From Auricularia sp. M13 (lineage: Eukaryota > Basidiomycota > Agaricomycetes > Auriculariales > Auriculariaceae), in NCBI GenBank assembly GCA_037042915.1, contig CM073194.1, positions 5,114,879 to 5,178,878 on the forward strand: a DNA stretch of 64,000 bases. Direction: 5' to 3'. The notes under the pieces were generated by a model. It worked only from the letters and a program-made list of their open reading frames with translations, was not told the DNA's origin and searched no databases. A program made the position numbers and the translations under genes. Of the stretch, positions 33,396-45,367 are shown in pieces. How positions within the stretch are numbered: the stretch's first letter is position 1; the number at the start of each line of letters is the position of its first letter.

Positions 33396-34550
33396 GGTGG
33401 GGGCTCGAGGTCAAGAGACGAAATACCTCCGCGCAAACATCACAGGTTTCTTGAAGGTCGAACCCATCTTCGAGATGATCACCAGAGGTTTCAACCAATT
33501 GGTTCGCCAGCCGCACACTGTCAGAACTTTCGTAATCACGGTCAATGATATCTCTCACCGTCGGCACTGTCTGTCGCAGCCGGCAGCGTTGCCCATGAGT
33601 CGACGCCGACGGGCGGCGCGTATTGCGCAGTCCGGCTCCAGGGTGCCTGATCAATGAACCCTTGATTCAGCGTCAGATCTGACCGGTGTGGTGCTACGAT
33701 AATAACCTATTGGTAAATCGAGTATTGAGCCCTGTTCAGAGAATAGTTAGCAGTATTTCAATTGATTACCGTAAGCACCGACTGATCGGGAAGGGGGATG
33801 GAAAGCACTTAATTGACAGAACACTGTCTGTTTCGTTGAAGTCCGGACTGATTTCCGAGCTGTCAGCGCTGGAGGCCCGAGCACGTGTGGCCAGCAGGAT
33901 TTTCGATCTCGGTGTCGCTGGAGATAGAAAGTGATGGCTCCTCGAATGGATGCGACAAATTTCGAAGTAGACAGTTTCGCAGAACTGTAGATGAAGGTGA
34001 TCTATGGATACTAGTCAGATGTAGTTGGGGAATTGCCTTCCGTATCGCAGTTCTTTCAACCAAACCCGTGACGGTCGGCGTGACCCAAGTCGAGTGCAAG
34101 CGCTGGATGGAATGGACGGTGGCTCATAGCGACAGTGTACTGTTGCCGCATCCCTGAATACGCGCCTGAAAGGACGGCGCGGAGCGTGCTGCTGCTCGCG
34201 ATGGTTGCGGATAAAGGTAGAGGCATTCGACGCCCGGGCCGACCCGAAGTCAACAACTTGACCGCGACGAGCAATAAGAACATGGAAATGCAGTAGCAAG
34301 CCTCTCAGTATCTACTTTAAGAGCTGTTATTAGATTCCATCGAATACCATTCACGATTGGCCAATGAGGCAATTGCAGAGTTGCTCGTCACACAGTATGT
34401 TGGGAGTGGTAGTGTTTGTATTCTAAACAAGCTATAGCGGACAGCGCACTGCACTGCGCATATAACAAAAAGCAGGCGCGGGGTAATCTATGGATCGGCC
34501 AGCTTCTATGACCCCCCAGTCTTCCTGCGAGTAGTTGTTTCTGCGGATGC
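33396..34550. other. Intergenic, no gene recognised
   Basis: No conserved coding signal. It separates the F-box gene from the 3' end of the HAD phosphatase. Confidence 0.45.
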
Positions 34551-35604
34551 TTACGCCTTCACGATGCCCATCGCGAGCACCTCCTCCTTCGTCATCTCGC
34601 CCCGCACGATGCCGCGCACGACGCGCTGCGCAGCGTAGAAGTCCTCAAAGAGGACGTGAGGGATGTTCTCGCGGCGGCAGTAGACGGCAAGGTCGTTCTC
34701 GCCGCCCGGCTTGTGCTTGACGAGCAGCAGGTCGGCGTGCCGCGCGGCCGTCAAATCTAAATTGTGCATCATCAGCGTCAGGTCCGCGAATGGGAAGCGC
34801 AAGAAAGGACGCACCGCTGACGCCGTCGCCCATGAAGAACAGGAACGGGCGGTGCGGCAGCTGGCGGTACGGCAGGATCGCGTGGCTCTTGTCGTGCCCC
34901 CAGTTGCTCGTCGGGTGACGGTAGACGAGGTCCCATTTGCCGTCGGGGTGCACCTTGGTGCTGTTCGCGATGATGTCGATGCGGCGCGCGTAGTCCTCGC
35001 CGACGTTGCTCGACAGGACCGCGCGGATAAGGGGCTCCATGCCGCTGCGAAGGCGAAAGCGATCAGCGTGAGATAAAGCGCCAGGCAACGCCGCGGACAT
35101 ACCTGGAGACGATGACGATGGGCACGTCGTGCTCGCGGCAGGTCGCCTCGAAGTCGACGAAACCGTGGTCGATGCGGACGTCTGCGAAGCGCGCGCGCGG
35201 GGTCAGTTGGCGTGCGCGGCGGGAGAAGCGTCAGGAATAACACTGACCGCGAACCATGATCCTCTTGCACTCCTCAAACGGCAGCGGGATCGACCGCATC
35301 TCGGCGCGGAACGCATCCCTGTTGGCGCCGGTAAGCAGTTGCGCAGCGCGAGCGACGGTGTTGGACGTACTTGAAGGTGACTTTGCCGGAGAGAATGTCG
35401 ATGTTGCACTGGCGTCGCGCAGCGAGGCCCATGCCGTAGTTGTCCGTCAACACTGTGCGCGCAGTCAGCCGCGCGGAGCATGCAGACGAGGAGAGAGCGC
35501 GAACAGTCGTTGGAGTCGAATGTGGTGATGGTGCCGTCCCAGTCGGAGAGAACGACGAACGACGCGTGCTCCTTGATGGGCGGGTAGGGGAGAGCGGACT
35601 TCAT
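34551..35604 (-). CDS. HAD-family phosphatase (phosphoserine-phosphatase-like)
   Basis: Six exons: 35604-35505, 35452-35371, 35318-35248, 35181-35103, 35044-34815 and 34756-34551 (255 residues; all phases agree). Motif I, SDWDGTIT (Asp21 nucleophile and Asp23), sits at the N-terminus, followed by DSND. A TDNYGMG/ILSGK segment and IVIVSSGME (motif II serine) follow. The C-terminal GDGVSDLTAA (residues 183-192) carries the Mg2+-binding aspartates. This layout fits small HAD phosphatases related to phosphoserine phosphatase and MtnX; the substrate cannot be read from sequence. The protein is cytosolic. The first donor is GTTCGC, weaker than the others. Confidence 0.82.
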
Positions 35605-35717
35605 GATGACTTGAGACGACGGTGAGGAAATGCGAGAGGCAGGCAGCAGGCAGAAACGCGAGACTGGCAACGGATGACCAGGGCGTGGAGAATCTGAGAG
35701 TGCGCCACCCACCCGCC

Positions 35718-35725
35718 TTTTATAT
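35718..35725 (-). promoter_or_regulatory. TATA box of the HAD phosphatase gene
   Basis: ATATAAAA on the minus strand, about 115 nt upstream of the ATG. Confidence 0.55.
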
Positions 35726-38158
35726 GCGCGAAATGCGCATTCTAACGCGATGCCGACAGGCCGAGTCCACAGAGACCTCGGCTATCTATGACGCTGCGAG
35801 CTGTATGCACGCTTGCGTTGTTTGCTAGACCTACACGCGGTAGTCCGCGCCGCATACAACGGCATGCAAGCGCATTGGCTCGCTGCAATGATGACAGGGA
35901 TTCTTGCATTTCTTTGTTCAGCTTGGTGACGACAGCGCGCTATAGAGACTTGCGTACCCAGATTTCGACGCCGCAGCTGGGAGAGGCCCTCCGGCGGTGC
36001 TGTGGTGGGCGTCCAAGCCGGCCAGCCAGCGCGACGAGACGCCAGCTAATCGCGCCCGGCACGCGCAGGAAGTCCGAGTGTGCCGACGTGCGTTAGAAGC
36101 GAAAACGGATCACGGATATTTGCCGCGTAAGGGTGAGGACTCCGGCGCCCCGGCGCTGTATCGAAGGCGACCGACGTCATGCAGCTGCTTGCGCGCACCG
36201 ATTGGCCAGGCAACAGTGCCGAACGTCGAGGGAAAACGTGCCTGGATGCCTTGGCGTCTGGATTGACATTGTTTTCAGCTGGCCGAGCAGCCGTCGAGCG
36301 CATATGCTGCGAGTGGGAGCAATGGAGAACGGACGCCCAATCTGGGGCAGCAAAAACATCTCGCACGCAATCGCGGGACTCGGCAGGAGCAAGTGCCTCG
36401 CCGGAGAGCGCCGCGTTGAGTCAACTCTAGCTTCCAGCCACACCGATGCTGCCTAGGAAAGTTATTGTCGAAGAGGTGGAGCTGGTTCTCTAGCGACCAG
36501 CCCCAGCACACGTGCGATTGCCGCGGACAGAACGCTACGCGCAAGATGCCAGGTCCGAGGCCCGCGCTCATAGGTCGATGGAGTGGGGCGGGAAGTCGGC
36601 GTGAACATCGCGCGCCCGCACGTCACGGCGAGCGGGCGCCCAGAAGCACGTTCCAGGGTGGCGATTGCGCTTGCCGTCAGATGGAGGCGTCTGTGGGTGG
36701 GGTATGATGACGCGCGAACTCTAGCTCGGCCATCGTGCGATGGTGGTGCGGTTGATGGATAATGCCGCGCGAATCTCGAACGTGTGAAGATGAAGCATAT
36801 AACGAGGGCGCCCCGCACACTCAAAGATCGAAGTAGAGTTCCATAGCAGCAATACAGAAACATCGCGCTCGCAGCGTGGAGGCGGAAACCAGGGTCATCT
36901 GCATGAATAATAGGCGAAGCAGGACTGGGAGCGCCCAGTCGCAGTGACTCTGAGCATGGGGAACGTTTTTCTGTAACAGGAAAGGATTTGTTGCTTAGCG
37001 GCGGACATACAGAAGAGCGGCGCCTCAGGTCGACGTTCGCATCGCGTCAAAAATGAAAGCGCGACGCCTCGCCGGTACTGGACTTCGTAGACAGTGTACC
37101 ATACGGATTCCTCGAGCGCACGGGCGGAAGGAAGTAAGAATAAAGCCATTGCACTTCTCGTGACTTTTATTTCGATTCAGAATGTAATCTTTTTACAGGC
37201 GCACTCGAGGGCGTACCTCGGATACGCCTCTAAATCAGAGTACGAACTGCGACGGCGCTGTAATCGGAAACACAGTGCGAAAAGCAGTGGGCGTTTAGTC
37301 AGTCGAGTAAGGTGCCTATCTCGTACATAGAACCGGATGATAGAACGGCGTGCCCGTGGACAAGAAACAGAAAGACGTGTACGAGTGAGGAGGCGCGTAT
37401 AGGCATAAAACATAGCTGCATGCGGCGAAGGATACTGCAGGTCGACTTGCCGTCAGAAAGAGCGGCGTAACGTTGGACCGTTCAACCTGAGGACGCGCGC
37501 CGCCCAGTCGGTCCGTCAGCGATGCCGCGAACACAGTCCGGAAGCACGAGTGCTGCAGCTCAAGACGCGGGTGGGCGGCACGCAGTTGTCCAGATATGCA
37601 AGCGATTTCAAAGTCCCTGGATGAGCCACATGGCGCAGCGAGTAGCCTCTAGGTAACGCAAACCTGGACACGTGGAAAATATGACGTGTCCGAGTCCTCG
37701 CGCATGGACGCGCGTGTTGCCAGGTCAAGGACGCTCTCCGGTCGAGCAGGGGCAGAACGGCAAACAGCCAACAGAGGCGCGCGGGCCAGACTTTGCGGGC
37801 GATGAAGGCGAACGGAATGGGAGCGTTCGGCATGATGGTTGCTGAACAAGCCGGGATGGGCGGCGTTCGAAATGCCGCGGTCGCCTGACCACCGATTTGC
37901 CACCGGCGCTTGCACCGATGTCATAACGTTTTTCTGAACCTGCGGTTTCAAATCTTTTGGCTCTGATTTCTAGGAGTCTGTCTGCCTGGCGTCCTCAGAA
38001 GCGCTGTGCAAGCACAACAACTGTTTGTCGAAGGAAAGGCGGATTCAAAACGGCTGAGCTGCTCCTCGCACGATCTCGATTATAGAAGTGTATGAAATGG
38101 ATTTGCGCAAAAGAAATACTTTTTCGAGCGTACAGTCCGTGAAGAAGCCAAGAACAGT
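35726..38158 (-). pseudogene. Probable heavily decayed F-box-type gene region
   Basis: Minus-strand frames in 36046-37951 hold scattered pieces resembling the neighbouring F-box/LRR genes. Examples are LERASGRPLAVTC near 36650 (compare the RPLDFIV/RLPLDLTV segments elsewhere) and an F-box-like run starting MPNAPIPFAF near 37830. No single frame or splice model joins them. I see nothing else in this interval. The assignment is weak. Confidence 0.3.
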
Positions 38159-39757
38159 TCAAGCGTCCTCATTCCACAGTCCGGCATCGTAGTCAGCAGA
38201 CGAATTCCGACCAGCAAACTCGTACTTGTTGACGGACGCAAAAGTTAGGCCGAGCAGCTTGAGGGCCGCCGGGTGCTTCAGCTCGACACCGACGAGGTCC
38301 AGTGTCGCCCGCTGCTCTTTCGGGCGCGTAGTCTGGGCGAGAGCGCGACCCAGAAACGCGACCTCCTGCGACTGGACACACATGGGCTCATCAAGCGCGA
38401 AGAGCGTAAGCGTCTGCAGGTTGCAACAAATGATGTTGGCGTAGCTGTCCTTAGCGTCGGCGAAGGTCCGCGCGGATCTCTGGGAGTCGTCGAACGACGT
38501 ATCGAAGACGAACTTGTGCTGCCAGCCTGAGTCTGGGGGCCAAAGCATCTCCCTGTGCCTCCCCTCCGATGGCAGGTCGATCTGCATCCTGCGCAGCGCA
38601 TCAAGAGCGAGGTATTGCACCCCAAGAGACCAATGAGCTGGATGTTGTCCATTCGCAAGTACGTCACCCGCTCGTGCAGGCCGGGCATGCGCTTGATCGG
38701 ACAGAGACGTTCCTTCGGGTCCCATTCGCGTAGACGGTATGTGCGAATCCATCGGCGGTGCTCAGGCACGATGGTCATGGTCATGAAGTCAGAGTCGATA
38801 TTCGTGAGTCGAATGTTAAGTGCGCCGTCATCCTTTTGTTGCCAAAGAGGTTCCGGCCACGCGACATGGCGAACCACATACTCGACGGCGGGGATGTCGA
38901 AGAGCCTGATGGAGCGCTCTACAGCAGCTGTAAGCGGATAGTCATAGATATCCTCTATGATAAGTTTGTGTAGCGCAGTCCCGTCGAGTTTGAAAGATGC
39001 AGGTGCTCCCTTGTATGATGAGCACACGAGACGAAGCAGTCGAAGACGAGGGAACTGGCGCGCGAGGGAAATGGTTGGATAGACCGATGAGCAGTCCAGG
39101 TCAGCGGACTCCACGCGCGAAAATGCTGGAATGGCGTCCGGACCCAGGGAAAAGTCAGATAGGGCAACGCCGTGCAGGTGGGGAGCGACGCCGGAGAAAA
39201 TATCCGTAGGAAACGTGCTTGGAAGAGATCTGGGGGGACAGGTTAATCTGAGTTGCTTCAGGTAAGGCGCAGGGTGGCGAAGGGCATCGCTCAGGATGGG
39301 ACCAATGTTGTCGTCGCAGTCGCGCACGTCGAGTCGGAGATAGACAAGTACTGGAAGAGCGGCGGTAACTATGGAGAACAGCTCCAATACAAAGCTCGTC
39401 GATTTGTGGTATGCGTCCCACGTGAATCCTTCACTCCGTACAGACGATAATGAGAAGCCGAGCCGCAGGCCATTGTCCAGAATATGCTGCACTATCTCGC
39501 GGAGTAATGCAAAGTCCGCGGCGCATCCATTACGGATCAAACCATTCGATATGTCTGTGTATGTAGAGCCCGGCGCGCCAGGCGGCCGCGTTCAAGGCGC
39601 GCGATGTTGCGGCGGCTCGCCAGAGATCGACCAAAGGCAGATAACCCAGTATGTCGGTGATAATTTCTGTGGGAAACCTGCTTAGTTTCGCGTTTAGCCT
39701 TTGAGAGCGGCTGCGCGTGAAGATTGGAGCTAGGCGCGGGCGGCGGTCCACAGCCAT
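38159..39757 (-). pseudogene. F-box/LRR gene with two frameshifts
   Basis: The first frame (39757-39530) holds the F-box (SRFPTEIITDILGYLPLVDLW). It passes without an intron into the second frame (from about 39538), and that passes into a third frame (38159 to about 38620), which ends with a normal stop. The second shift lies in the run of four C at 38620-38623: one more base would restore continuity of the LRR segment from IQLIGLL to VQYLALDALRR. No GT-AG intron explains either shift. Either the gene is dead or the assembly has two indels. Otherwise it is full length (about 530 codons) and like the gene at 28479-30109. Confidence 0.7.
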
Positions 39758-39985
39758 CGTCGAGGTAAAAAGGAGAAAAGCGGAGTTTGGATCGGACGTT
39801 TACCCGTTCAGGCACAACAGCACGATGTCCGCGAGCTGGGTAATCTCTCAAATGTCACCAACTCCTCAGGCAGTTGTAGAGGAGACAAACTATAGGGTTG
39901 GAGTCGAATTTTTTCGAAAGGGACAATACGTTCCGCTCCTCAGGCTAGACCTCCGAGCCCAAGGGGTCTTCACATTTTGCTTCCG

Positions 39986-40297
39986 GGATATCACGTTGGT
40001 TAGTTAGTCCAGCCGGTGGCACCTTACCAAAAAAATATTTGAGCTGAAAATAAGCGGAATTACAACACTTGGAAGTGCAGGCAGGAGTTTGAGAGACTCC
40101 TGTGAGCAGAAATTTACTGAGGGGCCGAGCCAATCATCTGAAAATCAGAGTTTACTGACCTCAGCCTCGGGACTGAGTCCTTCAGGTCCGGATCTGTCAG
40201 GATATAGATCCGGATATGCCAGATCAGGAAGCCCGGAAGCAAATCAGTTAGTTAGTCCTGGCTCAGAGGGCTTACAAGAAAAAACGACGTGATATCC
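39986..40297. mobile_element. 312-bp MITE candidate
   Basis: A perfect 11-bp inverted repeat, GGATATCACGT, marks both ends (39986-39996 and 40287-40297). Inside, TTAGTTAGTCC occurs twice as a direct repeat, near 40000 and 40247. There is no coding capacity. No target-site duplication was found. Confidence 0.45.
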
Positions 40298-41069
40298 ATA
40301 ATTTTAATTGTGGTGACCCCTTGTCCGAGCCGGCGAGCCAGCTCCGGCCCGGGCTCGGTCACCGAATGATCAGCAAGTCCAACTTGATCCCAAAGGCTTT
40401 CTGGTACGTATTAGTGACCCAGAAAGTGTACAACACTATCTTCAGCTGTACGGACTTCATAATGCGTCTTGTAATGTTGTATTACTTAATCCTGTCAATG
40501 CTATGACGACAATATGGCTATGATAAACAGTCAGCGTGTCCCCTCCAGCGCTAGGACTGGCAGTTCCTCGCGCCCAGGGTTGCATCAGAAGGAGTCAAAT
40601 CATTGCCGCGCGCATCCGGTTCAATTCTAGGTCAATCCTCAGCGCTCTCAGCGCGTCAGGGAACAAGGACGTTGCCTTCTAAGAGGAAAATGCGGTTCAG
40701 GTTGTCCATCCAGGATCCTGACGACGTCGGCACAGAACTGAAAACCGCGGAGTCGTTGACTGCGTCGTCGCCCAAGCGATTGAAGCGCGCGGTATATGAC
40801 AGAGCGAGCAACTATGGTACGCACCTTCTGCGCTGAGCCCGGTTGGTGATGGAAGCACATGGCGGTATTCAGGGGTGCGCGTGTCGCAGGCGAGGCGTTA
40901 CAGCTGCGGCGGTGTCACGTATATGCGCTCAAAGCTTAAACACGCGCTGGCAGTCTCGCGAAGACGATCGCCGATGCGGCTCATACGGCGCGGGCGGCTG
41001 GAGCCCAGCGTGCGCGCAGACTGCTGAAGAGTTGCTGCTGCCTTTCAGGATTTGCGCCCTCCATCCTGC
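40298..41069. other. Non-coding interval
   Basis: A short GC-rich inverted repeat (CCGAGCC against GGGCTCGG, about 40326-40358) lies next to the MITE. The only other open frame is 40603-40836, which matches no family I know. Confidence 0.4.
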
Positions 41070-41425
41070 GCAGGGCCCGCAACCTAGTTGGCGGCGACGA
41101 AGTGCCACACCTGCGCCACGGCGCATCCGGGTCCACCTACGTAAGTTGAGTCAGCGAGTGTCAAGGAAACACTGCGGCGACGAGGAAGCCCGCACCACCG
41201 ATTTCGCGCGCAAACCTAAGCGCAACAAGGGGTCGAATACTGTCTCTCTTCCGTCGGCGCGTCAGGTACATGGGCGAAACCCGCAGGAACCGACGAAGAG
41301 AGCGCACCGCGTTCAGGACGATCAACAACGCCGGGCACGACGGCGAACTATTCATCGAGGCTGAGCTGGATCTCGAGAGTCAGTCACGATCCACACTTGC
41401 GCTTGATCGTCTTCCGTGAGACCAG
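41070..41425 (-). pseudogene. Degraded third PEBP-like copy
   Basis: Nucleotide blocks follow the order of PEBP copy 1 (9996-11199). They are TAGTTGGCGGCGA with GAAGTGCC, then GCATCCGGGTCCACCT (exon 3), GGCGACGAGGAAGCC (exon 2), CGCCGGGCACGACGG, GAGCTGGATCTCGAG and CTTGATCGTCT (exon 1). Frames are broken and splice sites lost. The best frames are on the opposite strand and meaningless. Confidence 0.65.
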
Positions 41426-42318
41426 CGTCCGGACGGGGAGAGGAGCACGGCGAGAGGGGAGGGACGGCATTGTGTAGTCCGAAGGTGCGCCAGAGACCTG
41501 TCACAGGCTATTGGACCGCAGGCTTAGGACATGTACGCGGAAGAAGGCCCAGCGTCATAGACCCTTGTTCAATCCAGCTGATTACGCGCCGACTTACCGC
41601 TAGCTACAGCATACGCCCATCGTCTCCAATCCGTGCACGCAGGCTCCATCAGCCCATTTCTATGGCGCCCCACATTTCCTCGCGGGAAAGTGCGCATTTT
41701 TGTGGATGTGCAAAGTCACGCACTGCCGACGGGCGTCCATGCGGCATACGAACGGGACAAGGGGCAGGGAGCGTCAGAGGTATCCGCAGCTCTGAACGGA
41801 GAGAGCGGACGACAAATCAATGGGCAGTATAAGGATGCGAGACGGAATCACGGCGCGAAAGCGGCGTAGCATCCAACCGCGAGCTATTTCGGGGCAGCTG
41901 GGAGCGTGAAGTAGGCGTAGTTCAAGGCATTGCGAACGCAAAAGCAAACAGAGCGACGGGTCAACGGATATTCAAAGCTGAGTAAGTATGCAAGTAATTT
42001 TGAGAGATGGAGACGTCATAGCCAGCGAGCCGCCAAGGAGCGCAAGGATGTGCAGAAGTGGTGTCCGCGGCGCGCGTGTACTCAGCTACTCGTGCAGTAT
42101 GAGCGGCGCATTATAGAAATGTCAAACTCCAGACTTAACGGAAACCAGGGCGTGAAGATAGTCAACGCGAACCAAAGAGGAAGTCCAGAAGCCGCGCGGA
42201 GTAGACAAAGATACTGGATACGGGACAGGGTGCGACGGTAGTTGCGGGATAATTTCTTGTTCTAGGCCAGGCGCAGTGTGCGCAGTGCTTAGGCCAGTTG
42301 CATTGGTGTTGAATTGTC

Positions 42319-42378
42319 GACGAGGACAAGGACAAGCGGGCTGAGCGGTGTTTGAACTGGTCGGCCCGCTCTTCCGCA
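42319..42378 (-). pseudogene. Relic exon of the EERADEFK family
   Basis: The minus strand reads EERADQFKHRSARLS then SSSTIQ. It is the least mutated copy of the segment also found at 45.3, 47.5 and 21.6 kb. Confidence 0.45.
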
Positions 42379-43857
42379 TGCCCACGTCGACGGCAACGAC
42401 CTGCAACGACTTCCCAGCCAAGCTTTCGTGCGCGCGGGCTGTCTAATCTTTATTGTATAGCCTGCGATGCGCGCGCATCAGTAGTCTACTTCCGCTGTTT
42501 CTGCTGCCTCCGACTCCTGGTCAGCGAGACGCGTACTCCAATTCCCGAGGTCCCAGCGACAAAGTACTACGAATGCCCGCTCTCGCTTTGACTTCAGCAA
42601 GCTGTGCGCTCCGGCAGCGTCTGCTGCGTCCAACGAAATCTATGCTCTGGGCCCCGAGTGGATGATTTCTTTCAGATGGCTTCGCGCTCCGCCACAGTCC
42701 CCCGCACTGGAAAGTCACTCATCGTCTTGTTCCTGCGCGTGGCGCTATTGTTCCATAAGCGCCATTCGCACTGTACCTCGCCCTTGCGTCTAATGGTCTC
42801 GCCTCAGATCGAGAATGACCGCGTCAGCCGCTCGCGCGATGGCACGCGCGAAGCCAGTCACTAGATCATGATACATCCCTTCCAGTTGCTAGCCCTGCTG
42901 TCTGTCAACGCGGTTTCATTGCGTATAGATTGCTTTACGCTCCGATGACTGCGGTCGACTCGTGGATTCGTGAACTTCCCATGCTTCGCATAATGCTCGT
43001 CGAGCTGTCTGCCTCTCCGCCGCGAGTTTCCCAGGTCCGTGACGCAACTACGTCCCCTCATGACGCGCAATGGCTGTATGTTTGAAGGCTGTTTACTGGA
43101 TCGAAGATTCCGGTGTTTCTGAACAACCGCGCATCAGCTTCGCAGACGGAATGAGCAGATGAAGAGAGCGATGCGGAGAATGCCTTGTTTACAATAACGC
43201 TTGTCAGTGGGCGCAGCGGTTTTATATCCCGGTCATATCCCCGGGCCGACACTCTCGTGGGAAGCTCTCCGTGATCTGGCCGCCGACGCTTCCCACGCGC
43301 GACCCAGCAGGTTTGTGTCGCCATCCGACGAGAATGCCGTTTAATCAACCACGTTTGGCCCGCCTCGTTCTACCGCTATCCATCGAGTTTGTAATTCTGG
43401 ATCACTTTACTTGGACTGCTCGATGGAGTCTCGCGCCACTCAGATCGCATTTCCGCGCAGTGAAACGGCCACGACTCGTCTCGTATTGCGGCGAGAAAAT
43501 CCTCCACTAGATCCTCACTATCTTTCACACCGCGCGAACTCTCCAGTCTCGCGGGCGAGTCCACGGGCAGTATTCCGGCTAAACGTCCCGTCGGCCCTTC
43601 TACTAAGTATATGTGTAGAAAGAGCTTCTCTCTGCCCTCCCGCCACCCCCAGGGAGGCAGTAACATAGGCTCAGCCCTCCAGACATGCACCGGACGGTCG
43701 GGCAGTGCGATACGTGCTGGTAGCCCATATGTCGTCCTCCCGCCAGTCGCCGTGCGACGCGTGGAGTCGGCGCATATATTATCATACTTGCGCCAGTCCC
43801 TATGAGCTCCAACGGCATCACTGCGTATTGTCTGGATTGTCGAGATGGAGGGATTTA

Positions 43858-43918
43858 GCAGATGATGAAAGGGGTTTGGACGTTCCGAGGTGTGTGATTC
43901 GGATGGGATGTTTATATA
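43858..43918 (+). promoter_or_regulatory. Promoter-like module (GCAGATGATGA plus TATA)
   Basis: GCAGATGATGA at 43858-43868 is followed 42 nt later by TTTATATA (43911-43918). No recognised gene follows. Confidence 0.35.
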
Positions 43919-44376
43919 CTGTCGTGCAACACAACAAGCCCCGTGGTGCTCCAAGGCTATTGAGGGGAGATAGGCTCGTCAACATGAGCATTCAAAATTA
44001 GTAAGCATCGTATTAATATTATCACACAGAACGCTGAGCAAGACGCCTTCCCAGCTCACGTCGCGGAAGTCTCGCCGGAAAGAACGATGTTCCGGAAACG
44101 CGATTCACATGTCCCACTTGTGTGTCGCGATGCTACTCGGAGATCAGTGACCGAGTCGCGCAGGCCAAGTATATTTGGTCGACGAATTGTCGCTGTCCTC
44201 AGGCCATCTCGCGCAGCAGTCAAGGCTCTGGAGATCCGTCCCTATATGAAAGGAAACTCCATCGTGTGTGCGACGCGTGCTGGAGCAGCCTATGACCTCC
44301 CGTCGTCACTGGCTGTGCTACGTCGTACGACGCTAGCCGCATAGCGAAGGCGACCAACGTGGGCGGAGGTTGTTTA

Positions 44377-44443
44377 GCAGATGATGAGAGTGGGGGTGGG
44401 GTTTAGATGGTCACTGTGAGATACGGATGGGGAGTTTTATATA
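44377..44443 (+). promoter_or_regulatory. Promoter-like module (GCAGATGATGAGAG plus TATA)
   Basis: GCAGATGATGAGAG at 44377-44390, then TTTTATATA at 44435-44443. Downstream sequence has no recognised gene. Confidence 0.4.
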
Positions 44444-45308
44444 CCGCGCGACAGCCCCGGTTAGGGCAGATGATGCTTCGTGCTCGCGTTACGGCGAATC
44501 GGATCACTGAATGGGAGATAACGATTTCGGCCGGAGAATTTAAATTAGCGGACTATCCACGACAGCAATGCCGCGAAAAAGGGCTTCGAAAACCGCGCCT
44601 TGCGTCTTATGCCTTTCGCAAAGCGCTCGCACCCGCGCATGGGTTCAGCAGTGATGTGTGATCTGTCAACATGCAGTCTACGGCGGAAGTCCCCACTGGC
44701 AGAGCTTGAACAGCCGTTTCGCGGCGCATGGTCTATTCACGCTCCTCGTGCGAGCTCTGAAATTATTTTCAGCGGTATCATGCTCTATGGATACGTGAGC
44801 CAGTACTAGGTATTTCAGAGAGTATACAGGCATTCGGTGGCGGAAGATTCAAGCAACAGGCCGGTTGAGATGTTGCCGTGCGCAGCACAGCGGCAGCGAA
44901 AGGGATACCATCACAGCCGTCCATTCGCTGCGCCCAATTGAAGATATCTGGGCAGCATCGGATGACAGGACGGCCAAGACGGAGAGCGCGAGGTGCGGAA
45001 CTCTGACACCCGCTGGTTGCGCGGCTTACGACTACATCCTGGGACCTCGTTCGGGACTTCAGGACCATTTAACAAGAAATAGAGCGGGAGAAAAGAAGAT
45101 TGGAGCATGGGTTAGACCCATAACCCGTGTGTGTAATTCAGGAGGTTCGCCTGGGCGAACGACGCGCGCAGCCAGTCGCGCTACGAACGTCGAAAGGAGT
45201 AATTTGATGCACGAATCCAGGGCGCACCACGAGGCAGTTTGAATCGGCTGCAGCAGTTTCCAAGGTCCAGGGAAATCGGCGCTACGTCGCGTAGTCTGGA
45301 TTATCGAC

Positions 45309-45367
45309 GATGAGCAGGAGGCCAAGAGGACCGAGCGGCGTTTGAACTCATCGGCCCGCTCTTCCGT
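45309..45367 (-). pseudogene. Relic exon of the EERADEFK family
   Basis: The minus strand reads TEERADEFKRRSVLLASCSS then IIQ. It is flanked by GATGAGCA and AGGCCAAG blocks shared with the 47.5-kb copy. Confidence 0.45.

Noticed and set aside
40843-41364. 173-codon plus-strand open frame
   Set aside because: It overlaps and is antisense to the PEBP relic; the nucleotide match to PEBP explains the sequence better.
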